Source: Coriolopsis trogii
Taxonomy: Eukaryota > Basidiomycota > Agaricomycetes > Polyporales > Polyporaceae
Assembly: GCA_020543525.1 (NCBI GenBank)
Contig: JAHYIO010000031.1
Coordinates: 2,604,001-2,668,000, forward strand
Length of the DNA: 64,000 nucleotides
Direction: 5' to 3'
The position numbers were made by a program, and so were the translations under genes. Every line of letters begins with the position of its first letter. Position 1 is the stretch's first letter. Shown here piece after piece: positions 1-12,072 of the stretch. The notes under the pieces were generated by a model, which was not told where the DNA came from, did no database searches, and saw nothing but the letters and a program-made list of their open reading frames with translations.

Positions 1-3000
1 AGGGAGTTGCAGAGCGCGGTGCCGGGGCGGCGACCGTCGTGGTTGCAATGGATTTGAATTGTGAACCATCCATATCCGGCCATAGGGTACGAGCACGCAC
101 AAGCCGTCGTCCTCTGGAAGGACGGCTGCGAGTGCCACTTGGCGGCGGAACTTCAAGCTTCCGAAGACGACGGTCGCCGAGCCTCGCTTCAAGTGTGGGC
201 GCGCTAGGGCTAGTGAAGAAGCAGTTGGCAGCAAGTCTGGAAATTCCGCCGTAGCACAGGCGGTGGCACGTAAAAGAGGGCGTCGTGTCCTGCCTCGTTG
301 AGAGCCACTTTGAGCAGGGATGAAAAGTGCCACATACCACACGGTCGGCACCAAGTCTCCTAAACAACGCGGCTGAGGCGACCAGGGAGCAGGCGTAAAG
401 AGTGCCGTTTCCGTACGACTTCGTCGCCAGCCCTGAGAGATTCTGTCGAGCGGGGCGCTTTCACGAGCTCGCAAGGTCTGATGGTTGCGCACCTCAGATA
501 GGGAGCAGTAGAAGCATCGATGATGGCTCAGGGTCCAGGCACCCAAGTCCCCCTATGCTGGCGCTCACATCCGTCAATGCATGCAAGCCAATTCTCACGG
601 CTCTACCTGCAGTACAGTACATGGGCGGTTTCCTGTCGGTGAGAGGTGGTAGTCTGGTTGTGTGTCCAGATTGAACCAGGCTGATCAACGGAGTTCCAAA
701 GAGGAAATGCGCGGCGCTTGTAATCCTGGGTCGGCTGACGGGGCGCCGACTGGCCGACGCGCCTCATCACGGGCGGAGTCAAAAAAAGACGATCGATAGA
801 GCGGAACTGGCCTGAATGATCGAGCAACCAGTTGATCTCGAATGCGGATACATAGTCACACAAGGAAGAGGTGTGACATGCACGCGTTGGACGCTTCAAA
901 CCCCGTCCTCGTGCGCGTCGACACCGGTCGGAACGAATGAAGACCAATTCGATGATCCAGTTGAATGGCGGGCTGGCCGAGTGAGACCTAGAGAGTCAGG
1001 CAGATGGTCCAATGTGCACGATCGGGGCGCTTTTCCCCAAGACGTGATCGTGCAGAGAATGCAGCGTTGATATTCTTACTCGTCCGGACGATTACGGAGC
1101 AGAGAAACCGCACAATCGTGATCATGGGTGACCGCTCCCTTTTCAGGCTACGCAGTAGTGCAGGGCCGTACCGCGTCGTGTCTAGCATGACGTTCGAATA
1201 CAGTCCGAGACGTCTTCCAGGGTGCGCCCGGTGTCATGCTGAGTGTGCACGCCGACCGGTCGCGGTCGGCTATGTCCTGGACCCTGTGCGGAATGAATGC
1301 GTTTCGCCACGTCTCGACCGCTCGCCAGGCTGTACGAGCCCTTACCGAATGCGTGATCGTGCTTCGCCATCTAGGAATGTTCGAATTGACAAATGCAGCG
1401 TGGCAGCGGGAAACCTGGACTGGGACACGGCAACAGTACCAGAAATGACCCTCGGCGCTCTTCTGTCCGTGGGTGGCAGGTTGCAGTCGAGAACATCACG
1501 AGTTATACTTTTAAGATTGGTGCCGAGAAGACCGGCGCGTGCGGTTCGCCCGAGAGTTCGCTGCCTATTCGATAGAAGCATGATGCATGATAAACGGCGG
1601 CACGGTTCGGTCTACCTGATACTTCCGCAGCGACCGACTCTGTGCTACCGCGTTGACGTCATGGCCGTGTGGCATCCGCCGCTCTGTCATTATCACTGAG
1701 CATCGGCAGTGGTATTGGTCTTTTCCAGGCTAGTGCGTGAACGATGTGTTCGCTCTACAACGCTGGGCTCCCGCTCAAGATCCTTCGAAGAGTTCAGACT
1801 GTACCCCGACAATGCGCACATGTAAGGCAGACGTACCGTTGACGTAGGATCATTCTGGGGGACGATAGTGCCTTGCCGCCAGGATGTCATGCGGCTCCTT
1901 GGGGTCTCTGCATTGAACATACGATGCCGCATACGCGCCCATGCCCCCCGGCGTGGTTCCGAGTCAGCCCGTACCTGGCGTTTGGGGATCATGGGGACTC
2001 GCTGGTAGACTTGAACGTGCGGACTTGGGCCTTGGTCTCCTGTAAATTTGATCAATCACAACTTCAGAATGCATAGTTTTAGTTCAGAGACAGTTCATAC
2101 AGCTGCTCCTCGCCATACTAACACCCTAAGATCTGCTAGCGTATGCAAGCGCTGTGGGCATTAGCTGAGAAGGGCATATTCCCCATTCGTCGTCCGTATG
2201 TGTATTGTTTAACATTTTGTACGTGACAACCGCGGCATACGGCTTACCTGCGGCCGTGTGTCGACTACGTCAGAGTGCCACAAGCTATGCAGGGATATGG
2301 TATCCATGGCTTGAACCACTGGAATCTTGACCCTCCGAACATTGGGCATCACAAAGTCAGGAGCCATGGAGGCTCTAGTTGATCGCCTATGTTGACTCAG
2401 GGTCTTCGGTAGGATTGCTGACAGCTATTTCGAGATTATTAATGTTACCGGAAGGCGGCACAAGTCGACACCGGCTGCCGCCTCGAACGGCCGGATGGCG
2501 AGATGGAAGCTGAACGTGAGCCCGTGTGACTCCAAGCAAATGCGGAAAGTAGGGTGGAGGGTACCAGGTCTACCTCCGATTCGTCAGGAGCGGCCCCCTA
2601 AGGACCATCTGGAGTTACCTGTGAATTAATGTAACAGTATGGAAAGGAGAGCGAAGAGAAGTACATAATTCAATTGAGCATCGCGGCAAGCGCATGATCC
2701 ATCTCGCGTCGTGCACTCATTATGATGCATTTCGCAAATTGCAGAACCCTATGTCGTACGGACTAGGCTAGAAGCGAAAGTCTTGTCAGCGCTGCCCAGA
2801 CTTGTCGTTCTGTCGAAGAAGTGTGCTTCCGTAGTGAATGCATGAGGAGGCTTCATGTGCTCTGATCAACACGAACGGCAGCCGTCGCGAAGCAAAGAAG
2901 TCAAGAACGAGAAGGGAAACGTGGGCGTACGTTAGGCCTGGATCTGGAAACGGCAAATGACTTACCGCAGGTGGGGGAACGGCGTCACAGAGGAGAAAGA

Positions 3001-5173
3001 GGATAGAATGGCGCTGGCGGCTCTAGGATGTTCTCCGCCATCGCGCGAACGGACTCGCCCCGAGTCGCCCCACGGATGTCTCCTCAACAGCTCTTCCTCT
3101 TCACCTCGTGCCCTCATTCCTGCTGGCGAGTCGCCGCCGTCTTCCCGTGGAATCCATGATGTACAAGAATGACTGGCTGCCTGTACGAGGCGAGTCATAT
3201 GGTGCGGGCCCTGGTTCTCGGCCGCTGCTGGTAGGGGGGATAGGAGGATCATGGCGCGGACCGTTGGTCACTTTCGAAGGCGACGAAGGAGGCCGTGAAG
3301 GTGAGTGGCGAGAGACGAGAGACGAGACTTGGTGCCCAGGCCTGGTGGATGAACACCCCGACGATCGCACTCCTGCCGCATTTTGGTCACGATATGTCCT
3401 GTGGCAGTGGGGAAGAGCAAACCTTGTCACCAGAAGAGGCAAGAGAAGGTCGAGCTGCAGGACCGTGCTGCCTAATGGAGGCCGTCCACGGGTGTTTTCG
3501 CCTCACAGACCACTATCGGCCGCGCACGGTGAGCAGACAACGACACGCGCAATCCATCTCCTCCCCCTTCCCTTTGTGCATGTGAGGCCAAGCCCGCCTC
3601 AGTTCCTCACGCAGACTGGGCCGCACTCGCACTCGAGCTCGAAACCATACTGCAGCACCCCCCTGGCACATGTAATTCATGGCTCGATACTTTTACAGCG
3701 CTTTCATGCCACTCTGCGGGCGGATACTGCGGGTCTAGTCAGTTACGCCTTGTCATTTTGCATCTTGGACGCCTACCTCTTGAATCACATCTTGGGTAGG
3801 AAGCCGCGCGGTTCAACATCCCCCTGAGAGGCAAAGTATGTGTTCGTCGATCAACTCCCTTGTGTACATGCAGCTGATGCGACGTCGCGGGAAGCGTCAG
3901 GCGTCGAGGGGATGATTGCACGCTGGCATGACAGCGAAACACGGAGGAAGGCCTATCCATGCAACCCGCCATGACCAGCGGCGTACAAAAGAGAGCTTCG
4001 CGAGCCTGGCTCTCCCTCTCCACCTCCAAGTGCGGCTCGCCAAGAGAGACCGGAGGGATCGGCGACAGCGGGACTTGGGGGCTTCGGCCACCATGTAGTA
4101 GAAGATCCGAGTTATCCACCAGCCGATCCATTGCTCGACACAAGTCGAAAGATACTGCCACGGACCCGGTATATTTCCACCCAAGTACAACGAGGCCCCC
4201 GCATGAACGTCGTTACCAGTCGTGGTGACTCGAGCACTCCACGAAGCGTCTCGTTTGCACACATTTCCTCTTTATGGAACATTCGGGCATCTTGCCGTGA
4301 GTTTCGTGCGTATTCGAGGACGCACCATGGTATTCGTGTGGCCTTCTCTGCACTGTTCAGGGGGTTACCACAGGGATCCCAAAGCAAACCACGTCCCGAC
4401 ACTCGCGTTGTGGCGAAGGCGCAAGTAGGCAAAGCGCTTGGCGAGAACTTGTGTGTGCACAAACGTGAGGTATGTGTCCCTTCATCGGCTTCGCGTTCTA
4501 GATTCTCGTCATTCGGCAAGGAGACGGAATGTTAAGTGAACGCCTTCGCGCCTGATCTTCTTTGCTTTGGCAAATTCCAGGCAGGATTCATGGCCATCGA
4601 ATCCACGCTCGCCTTTGCGCTCGGTCGGAGGTAGATAACGCAATGTAACAGGGTTGCAAGCGTAACAAGAGCGACTTACCGAAAAGCTCTGCACCATCAC
4701 ACGTTTCTTCATGTATGTTCACATCCCAGCACAGCATGTAACACAAGTGTTCCAACGGCTTGCAGCCGCTTGCCACTGGCCAGCCCGCCCTCAGGCTCTG
4801 CTGGGTTGCGTTGGGTCAAGGGACTTATGGATTCATACTTCGGAGGTGGTTCGTCTGAATATATTGAACGACAAGATGACGATTGGTCTTGAATGGATGT
4901 TGTGTACGTCGCGTCCACGGGGCCGAGAAGGGAGAAGAAGGTGTAAGACGATTTTCATTGTGGCGAGTGCCTTAACTTAGCAGTACGATACGGCAAGCGC
5001 CCATAATTGAGATTCCCACGCAGGTTTAGATCGGTTCTGACCCCGTGATCAGGCAGCCTCGGTCCTGTACATTCGGCGTTCGCTGCAAAACAGGACACGT
5101 CGAACCGCACCCGTCCGCCCTCATTCCGCCATCCCTCTTCTCATTTCTATACCACCACCTCCACTCGGTCCTG
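1..5173. other. Gene-poor region, no supportable gene
   Basis: Both strands carry many overlapping short open frames. The longest are 239 codons at 3108-3827 (+) and 231 codons at 1004-1699 (+). None shows a recognisable domain, a run of conserved motifs, or a series of frames joined by plausible introns, and competing frames of similar size occur on the opposite strand. I see no tRNA, no clear terminal repeat and no satellite. It could be decayed transposon sequence or a long intergenic stretch. Lineage-specific genes with many introns could be missed here. Confidence 0.5.
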
Positions 5174-7277
5174 ATGTCGCACTCACAGGCCCAGAACCCG
5201 GCGCCGGTGCAGGCTCCTGCAAGTCCCACAATCGATCTCATGTTCAGGCAGATCATGGAGGCCGTACATAAGTCGGTGAGTATACAGACGCCACATCGCG
5301 TTCAACCGACTCCGCTCACGCAGACACGCAGCAACGTGAAGTCTCAGAGCTCCGCTCAGAGGTTCATGAACTTCGTCAGGCGAACGCGAGTCTTGAACGT
5401 CAAGTCCGAGACGGTCTCCAGGTGTGTACGCTGCGTCTTCGCTGTCTCTCTTGCCGCCCGCCGCTGTAATGCCGGGACATGATTGCGTTGAGAATCACAC
5501 TCGTTGTACATCATGTTGGTTGGTGCGCATGCATTCTCAAGGCGATTGTGCTTGCTCGGGCGGAGCGTTGAGACGCTATACGTGTCCACGTCTACCATCC
5601 GCAGCCCCGGGCGGACCATAAGCGGACGGATGGCATCCGCTTCCGGGTACGCTCACATTCTTGTTACCGCTACGTGTTCTGTTAGATCGCCCCTCACATG
5701 CACCACGATCACTCATATCACCGGATGGTCGTCTCTTCCTTCTGGCATCTTCCGACGGTTGCTGAAGAAGTTTCCCTGTGTCTTCCAATTCCTCCCATTC
5801 ATCGTAATTGTATGCTAACCTCACTCCTAGAACAACGGTGGCTCCAGATTGGGAACTCCTGGCTTCACAACCCCTGCCCCGGGCAGTCCTCAACTTCGTG
5901 CTAAATCACCCTTCCTTTCTCCGAACATGATCCCCGCACTCGCCGTGCCATCAAGCATATACGTGCCCTCGCCCCTCAGCGACCACGCCTTAACGCAGTT
6001 CCCCTTCGGCGTGCGTGAAATTCCGGGCTTCTGGGTTGTAATCCCTGCTGGTGGTGCAGGCACCCGTCTGTGGCCACTTTCCCGAGAGGAGCACCCCAAG
6101 TTCTTGCTCGACTTGACACTCAAGGGGCGGTCCCTCATCCAGGCGACATGGGATCGTCTTCTCCCTCTATCCTCTGCTGCTCGTACCGCGATCGTTGCAG
6201 GTCCGGCGCACGTCAAGAGTATCAAGGAGCAACTTCCTGACCTTCTGCCACATAACCTCATCTGCGAGCCGAGCGCAAAGGACTCGATGGCTGCCATCGG
6301 TCTTGCCGCCGCCATCCTGGCTGTGCGTGACCCGAACGCAATCATCGGGTCCTTCGCTGCAGACCACATGATCTCCGGCGACGACGCCTTCCTGTCTGCT
6401 GTGGCGGAAGCCGTTGAGGTCGCAAAGAAAGACTACCTCGTGACGATCGGTATCGCTCCCTCTCACCCCTCCACCGGTTTCGGTTATGTTCGTCTGGGAG
6501 AGAAGATGGGCATGGCCGACGCTCCCAACGCACGACTTGTGTCAAGCTTCAAGGAGAAGCCTGACGCTCGTACCGCCGCCGCATACATCAAGACTGGTAA
6601 CTATCGGTGGAACGCTGGAATGTTCGTCACCAAGGCCGCATTCCTCATGCAGCTCCTCAAGGAGTACAAGCCCGAACTTCACGAGGGCCTGCACAAGATT
6701 GCGCTCGCGTGGGATGACGAGAGTCTGCGCCAGCAGGTCTTGAACGAGGTCTGGCCTGGGCTTGAGAAGATCGCCATCGACAACGCGGTTGCAGAGCCTG
6801 CGGCGATGGATCGGCGCGTAGCCGTCGTTCCTGCGACTTTCGGTGAGCATCAGTGACCGACTCTGCCTTATCACACGCGAGGTTTAGCATACGTGGACGC
6901 ATTGCTGACTTCTCTCCGCTGCGTTCGTTTGACAGGTTGGGACGATGTTGGAGACTTCTCTTCCCTTGCGGAACTCCTGCCCGCGGAGTCCAACCAGCCG
7001 CGCATCCTCGGCGACAGCGGTCTCGGTGAGTATCCCCGCTATCTATACGCGTCTTAAAATAGTTCAGCTGACGCGCGCAACCGTAGTTGTTACTGAGCAA
7101 GCTGCGGGTGGTATCGTAGTTCCGGGATCAGGGAGGCTAGTGTCCCTGCTTGGGGTAGACGATCTCGTGATCGTCGACATGCCGGATACTCTCCTCGTCA
7201 CCACGCGCGCTCGGTCGCAGGAGGTTAAGCGGCTCGTGAAGAAGTGCCGTGATGCGGGTTGGAAGCAGCTGTTGTAA
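5174..7277 (+). CDS. Bacterial-type mannose-1-phosphate guanylyltransferase with N-terminal coiled-coil extension
   Basis: Exons 5174-5275, 5332-5421, 5831-6842, 6936-7025 and 7087-7277 keep phase and give 494 aa. From about residue 128 the protein is a nucleotidyltransferase of the ManC type: PAGGAGTRLWPLS near 136-148, FAADHMI near 240, SFKEKP near 305, and FGWDDVGDF across the exon 3/4 junction. This family makes GDP-mannose from mannose-1-phosphate and GTP in the cytosol. Order and wording of the blocks look like actinobacterial ManC. The usual fungal enzyme (Psa1/Mpg1) has a C-terminal hexapeptide-repeat domain, and none is seen here. Residues 1-127 have no bacterial counterpart: a Pro/Ala-rich start, a heptad-rich coiled coil (exon 2, REVSELRSEVHELRQ) and a Pro/Ser linker. 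Intron 2 is unusually long (409 bp). GDP-mannose supply for glycosylation or wall mannan is an inference; the family assignment is firm, the exact substrate less so. Confidence 0.85.
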
Positions 7278-8067
7278 GCTGATCATGTCCACATCGGTTT
7301 ACCCCCGCTGTAGGGGCGTCGGGGGAAAGCAACGTGCGGGAGTGGTATGATGTTTTGGTGACATTTGAGGACCATTGGACGCATTGCAGGAACAGCTATC
7401 GTTACAGGTTCCCCCCCTTTTTCTTTTGTTCCTTGGTTTTGTCTCGCATCGAGATGACTTACGCGTATGTGGCTCTCCGGTCTGGTGTATCGGCCCGCCT
7501 CTCTATACTCTCCTCACAGACAAATCTAACGTATTCAAAGCCGCACTCTATAGCACAGTATATCGTATTGGTACCCTCCAGGACTCTGTTACCCAGCATT
7601 CTTTATGTCATACATTCTAATACAAGATATTGAGAGCATCCGCAAGAACGAGCAATACATGTAGATGATCTTCTGATGACGTGACAACTAACACAAAATT
7701 CAGCGTCGCTCACCAGGTCCGAGGGGCCGGATCACGGCAAGTCAGGGCAGGTCACGGCCATGTGGCACGCCTTGTTGCCATCGTTGCTCGTAGAAAGGGT
7801 CGACTTTGATGCTCTTAAGATATGCCTTCGAGCTAATCATAGCAACTTGAATTTCGAGAAGAAAAGGCACGACTTGTGAGCAAGCGTACGCCTCGGCCGG
7901 GCTTGCCGTGATGTGAGCACATACCGGGCTGGCGAGCGACGCTAATTTTTGAGTTAGCTGGATTCTATAGACCCCGGCGTACATGAAGCTCTATGCATGG
8001 TTTGTGTAATACAGAAATTCCTCTAAGATATCCCGATGGTACGTACGTAGAGAGGACTGTATCCAGC
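7278..8067. other. Intergenic, convergent gene ends
   Basis: This is the 3' region between the guanylyltransferase (+) and the terpene synthase (-). Only short frames without recognisable motifs are present, and I see no repeat or RNA gene. Confidence 0.5.
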
Positions 8068-9216
8068 TCAGTGCTCAAGGTGCACGACCCGCGTACGCTT
8101 GACCTCTGCGGCATGCGCTGCGTCGCCAAAATACCGAGTGATAGTGAACGACCACTCCAGATTCCCGACGGCCCACGCCTCCAGCGCTGCAGCGTAATGT
8201 GCGATTTGGTCGTACACGGCGCCCGGCCCCGCATCCCTGTGCTTCTGAAACAGTGTGCGTTTCGCGTCCTGGTATGTGCTGACAATATGCGCGAAGTGCA
8301 CGCCGACATGATCGGCGGCGGCTTGGAGCCCGATTTGTTTTTCGTGCATGAGGACGGTGAGGACGTTGTGCGCGTCGTGGCCCATCATGTGTTCCATCTT
8401 GTACGAGTACAGGTCCTGTAGCCGAAAACGTAATCAGTCCCTGAGGATCGCTATGAGGTATGGCGAGATCAAGGACTTGCGTTGGCCCAGATCACCATGT
8501 CTACGGCTGCGATATGCATCTGCTCGAAGTGAGGGTCGTTGACGACGTCATCGGGGAGATCAACCCGAAGTGCGATGGCGGCGAGGACGAAGCACGAGTG
8601 TACGGCGCTGCTGTCCCGTCGGAAGGTGATGTAGGACTCGAGGTCGAAGAGCTCGGCGGAGCGCTCTCGGTTCGAGGCTTCGAGTACCGTTGCCTCGATG
8701 TAATCCTTGCAGTACCGGCGGAAGCGGGCCAGCGTGTGGGACGTGGAGGGGCAAATGCGGAGTACGCGGTACATGAAGCTGGTCGGTCGTAAAGAATGGG
8801 TGAGCCATGATGTTTGAACCCGAGGAATGGACCACTTACACCCGCGTGAGCTCACAGAGGGAGGTGTGGTCATCGTAGGTCGGGTCGCATAGGGTGTTGA
8901 AAAACGTTCGGCCCGTACGCTCGGCACCTGCGCGGTCCAGGTCGTCGGTTGCCATGTCGAACACATAGAGGAGGTTGATCCAGTCGCAAATCATGAGGAA
9001 TGTCTCCGCATCGGCGTAGGGGAATGCATGGGCAGCGAGCTGTTCCCCTTCGTACCGTGCGAAGAAGCGTTGCTGCTTTTCGGAGAGAAATTCGCATCCC
9101 TTCAACCACCGCTCGTGTTCTTCTTGCGGCGTAGGGTAGTTGGGGTTGAAGGCGGCGGGGAACTGAGCTATAGCATAGAGGTCGGGAAGTTGGAACGAAG
9201 TTGGAAGGACGGGCAT
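8068..9216 (-). CDS. Sesquiterpene synthase (class I terpene cyclase)
   Basis: Exons, in transcript order, are 9216-8840, 8778-8481 and 8415-8068, giving 340 aa, the normal size for basidiomycete sesquiterpene synthases. The all-alpha class I fold is indicated by an Asp-rich segment FDMATDDLD (Asp87-Asp91), the NSE triad NDLYSYKME (Asn225, Ser229, Glu233), a C-terminal TRYFG, and the ending KRTRVV. These residues bind Mg2+ and diphosphate, and the enzyme should ionise and cyclise farnesyl diphosphate in the cytosol; the product cannot be read from sequence. Two oddities: the second position of the canonical D(D/E/N)xxD is Met, although further acidic residues follow, and the intron between Asn225 and Asp226 uses a GC donor. 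No P450 or other tailoring gene lies beside it, so I do not call a terpene cluster. The start is the first ATG before the conserved N-terminal region. Confidence 0.9.
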
Positions 9217-10936
9217 GTCTAGGGTGTTCTCTGCGGTCCGAAGGTGAGGCTGGTTTTGTGAGGAGCACCTTCCCTAGGCTGTGCCTCTTTTAAAGGTTTT
9301 TGCAGTGACTGGATACGTTGGTACTGGAGATAACGAACAAAGGCCATCGCTAAACATGCAACCCGGAGGAAATGAAGGACCGGCGTATATTGGGTTGACG
9401 TTTCATTGGTGTGTAGTAGGCACTCACCACAAACACTGGAACCTCCATAGCGAGAAAGGAATCATCATTTGCTCATCACCGGCTCCTCTTGCAGACCCAC
9501 CGTCCTCCGATCGGGTAAGGGTCGGGTATACTAGTCGCAACATTGCAGCGATGCGACGACTATCTGTGAAAGGGCGGACCTGGTTCACGCACACGCTTCG
9601 AGGAGATGCGATCAAGAGCGCCATGACTCATGGCGAATCTGCGCAAAGACAATGAAGGTCCAGGAAAGCGACCGCTACTGCCACAGAATCCCAAGAGACG
9701 GGTTCCGACTATGAGACACCTAGAGTATCAGGCAGGATCAAGCAATGGAGTGTGCTTACTTCCTTTGGGGCTCTATGTGCGCAGGTGTCGGGGACCGTTT
9801 GCACATACATACATGATGAACGTGCACGCACGTATGTACACCGTTCTGCCACTTTTTGGCGTTTCACTGTGGTAAGTCGCCGGCCCGGGATCTTTATACC
9901 AACCTTGCCGCATATTCGAGGTGTGCATCATCATGATAAAACCGATCACGCTTGTGTACGCGCGGCGATCAGGGACCGCAACATTGGGCCCTTGGGCCTT
10001 GGGCGAAAGCGGCGCACCCGTGCATTTTGAGGCGAAGGTGCGAATACGTTGATTACTCAAGTGAACTCAGGATCACGAGGAACCTGGCGTTGGTCCCGGT
10101 ACTCTCTGAAGGACTCAGAGTGAAGCTGTTTTAGAACTTTGCAGAATAAGTCCATACGATCGTTTGATGGGCGTACTTGAACTCACTTTGATCCTGCACT
10201 CCTTCGCTGACTACTATCATTCAATGCTATCGGTCAAGTCTGGTTGCGTTCATCGAAACCGTGCAAATTCCCAACCGGGGGGCCGAAACGCACCGGACGC
10301 TGTTCACAATTCCTCGTTACGTCATAGCCCATGGCCGGCATTGTATACAACGATGTCCCTCAGGTTCAGTGCACTTCCAATGCTATTTAGGGCAGCTCCA
10401 ATACTACATGCCATGGACACCTATAGAGGAAAGGTTACGCTGCGTACTCACTTTTCGTTCTACAAAGCCTTCGATGGCATGGCTGTTTTCAAGAAATTCT
10501 CCGCACATTCAGTCGAGAACGCCACCTCAGCACCGAGTTCTGTGGCCCGATATGCGACATGTGAGGCATTATTTGCGTGGTGAGGTGCAATGCGATACGA
10601 GGTGATAAACTGATTAGGCGGTAATAGTTAATACAGGGTCTTCAACGCATGCCAGGGGAGGGAACCACTCACATTCGCCACTTGCAACGAGCAGGATAGG
10701 CTAACATGACAGCAGCTATCGAGCCGATGCAGGGTACAATGTCAATGTCATTTGTCCATCTGGCGTAAGAATAGCCGAAAGAAGAAGCAACCGCAGAGTA
10801 CGCGAACGCGCTCCCACGTCCTCTCGTATTGCCCTTTGCAATGACAAGTCAACGATAGAAAGCCTGCCGAGCACACGACACATCGAGAAAGCGTCTGTGA
10901 GTATTATTTGACACTCGTATGTATGTTGCAGTATCG
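9217..10936. other. Intergenic, nothing recognised
   Basis: 1.7 kb between the terpene synthase start and the VMA16 stop. Frames up to 139 codons (10164-10583, +) carry no recognisable motif and overlap other frames. No RNA gene or obvious repeat is seen. Confidence 0.5.
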
Positions 10937-11909
10937 TCAGTGTACGAAAGGTGATGCCATTGCCATAGGCGCAGCAGCAGCGAACTCAGTTGCCTGACCA
11001 ATCATGAGCAGCCCAACTATTGAATGCGTCAGTAAAATGCGGAGTATACATCCAGGGTGGTAGACACGCACCGATGAGACCGAAGAGACCCATGATACTT
11101 CCGAAAACCTCGACAATGAGAATCTTGACGAACAAATCTGGGTCTGCAGCGTCCGCAAGCGCAGCTGTGGAGCCTGCGATACCAACAGAGATACCGCACA
11201 GAAGGTTGCAAGCGCCCACGGTGAGACCTCCCCAGAACAGCGCGTAGCCTGTACATGTGAGTGAGCATCACGTTTTGACCTGTAAGAGGTTGTACCGACC
11301 AGTGAAGTAGTTCTCGCGAGTGTAAAGCAGGGTAGGCGAGACTGGTGCAACTCGGGCGGAGTAGACGATGCCAATAATCTTGTAGCACGTGAGGGATAGT
11401 GGATGATTCAGAAGTGCATGTACTCACGACACCGTAGATGGCCACGACCTCACAGAAGATGATACTGCATACGCATGAACGTTATGAGCCGGTCACAAAG
11501 AGAGTATTAGCGTACCTGATCAAATTCTTCGTCCTGATACGAGGCGCTCGAACACCTCCACCCAGAATCGAAGCACCTGTGATGAAGATGCCCCTACCAG
11601 AGGACAGGAGCTCAGGATGGCTGCGCGTCACAAAACCGGACATACACGTACCATCCCGCCCCCAGCACACTCAACCCTATACACAGACCAATGCCTGTCG
11701 ACGCCCATGCATACGGGCTTGTCTCCTCGAGGAACTGGCCGACATTAAACGCCTCTCCGGACCCTGCATGAGGTAGATGCCAATTAACGTCACTTGTCTG
11801 GAGGTCTCCTTAGCAGCCAAGACGAACCGGTGAATAGCAGATAGAGGGCGACGATGAGAACAACGAAAGTGGGGATTCCAAAGGTGTAGTATGATGAATA
11901 CAAGCCCAT
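10937..11909 (-). CDS. VMA16: V-type ATPase proteolipid subunit c''
   Basis: Exons 11909-11828, 11763-11652, 11593-11516, 11464-11428, 11378-11300, 11248-11072 and 11016-10937 give 214 aa, close to yeast Vma16 (213 aa). It is a hydrophobic proteolipid of the V-ATPase V0 ring, which carries protons through vacuolar, Golgi and endosomal membranes. The sequence shows the extra N-terminal membrane segment typical of c'', then [36 protein letters not shown], the FCEVVAIYG block holding the essential buried Glu (about residue 96), and the second proteolipid repeat [18 protein letters not shown]. Every exon boundary is supported by the yeast-like order of blocks. It is transcribed away from ARL3, with only 163 bp between the two ATGs. 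Confidence 0.95.
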
Positions 11910-12072
11910 AGTGGCGGGCAGGTGAGGAATGCGCTGCTCGTCACTTGACGTCGGGCACGACGACCAAGTTGGTCACTTCGTGTTTGGCTGTGTTTGCCGA
12001 TGCGCGTTATGACAGTGGGCGTCTGACAACAGCTTCACGCGTTCAGATCGACCTACAATATCCCCAGGCACT
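11910..12072. promoter_or_regulatory. Short divergent promoter, VMA16/ARL3
   Basis: 163 bp separate the start codons of the V-ATPase subunit (-) and ARL3 (+), so both must be driven from this stretch or from within each other's 5' end. It contains a TTGACGTCGG element near 11945-11955 that resembles a CRE/bZIP site. I see no clear TATA box. Use of the CRE-like site is a guess. Confidence 0.4.

Noticed and set aside
3108..3827. 239-codon plus-strand open frame near the left end
   Set aside because: Opposite-strand frames of similar length overlap it, composition is Arg/Ser/Pro-rich as expected from GC-rich non-coding DNA, and no motif is seen.
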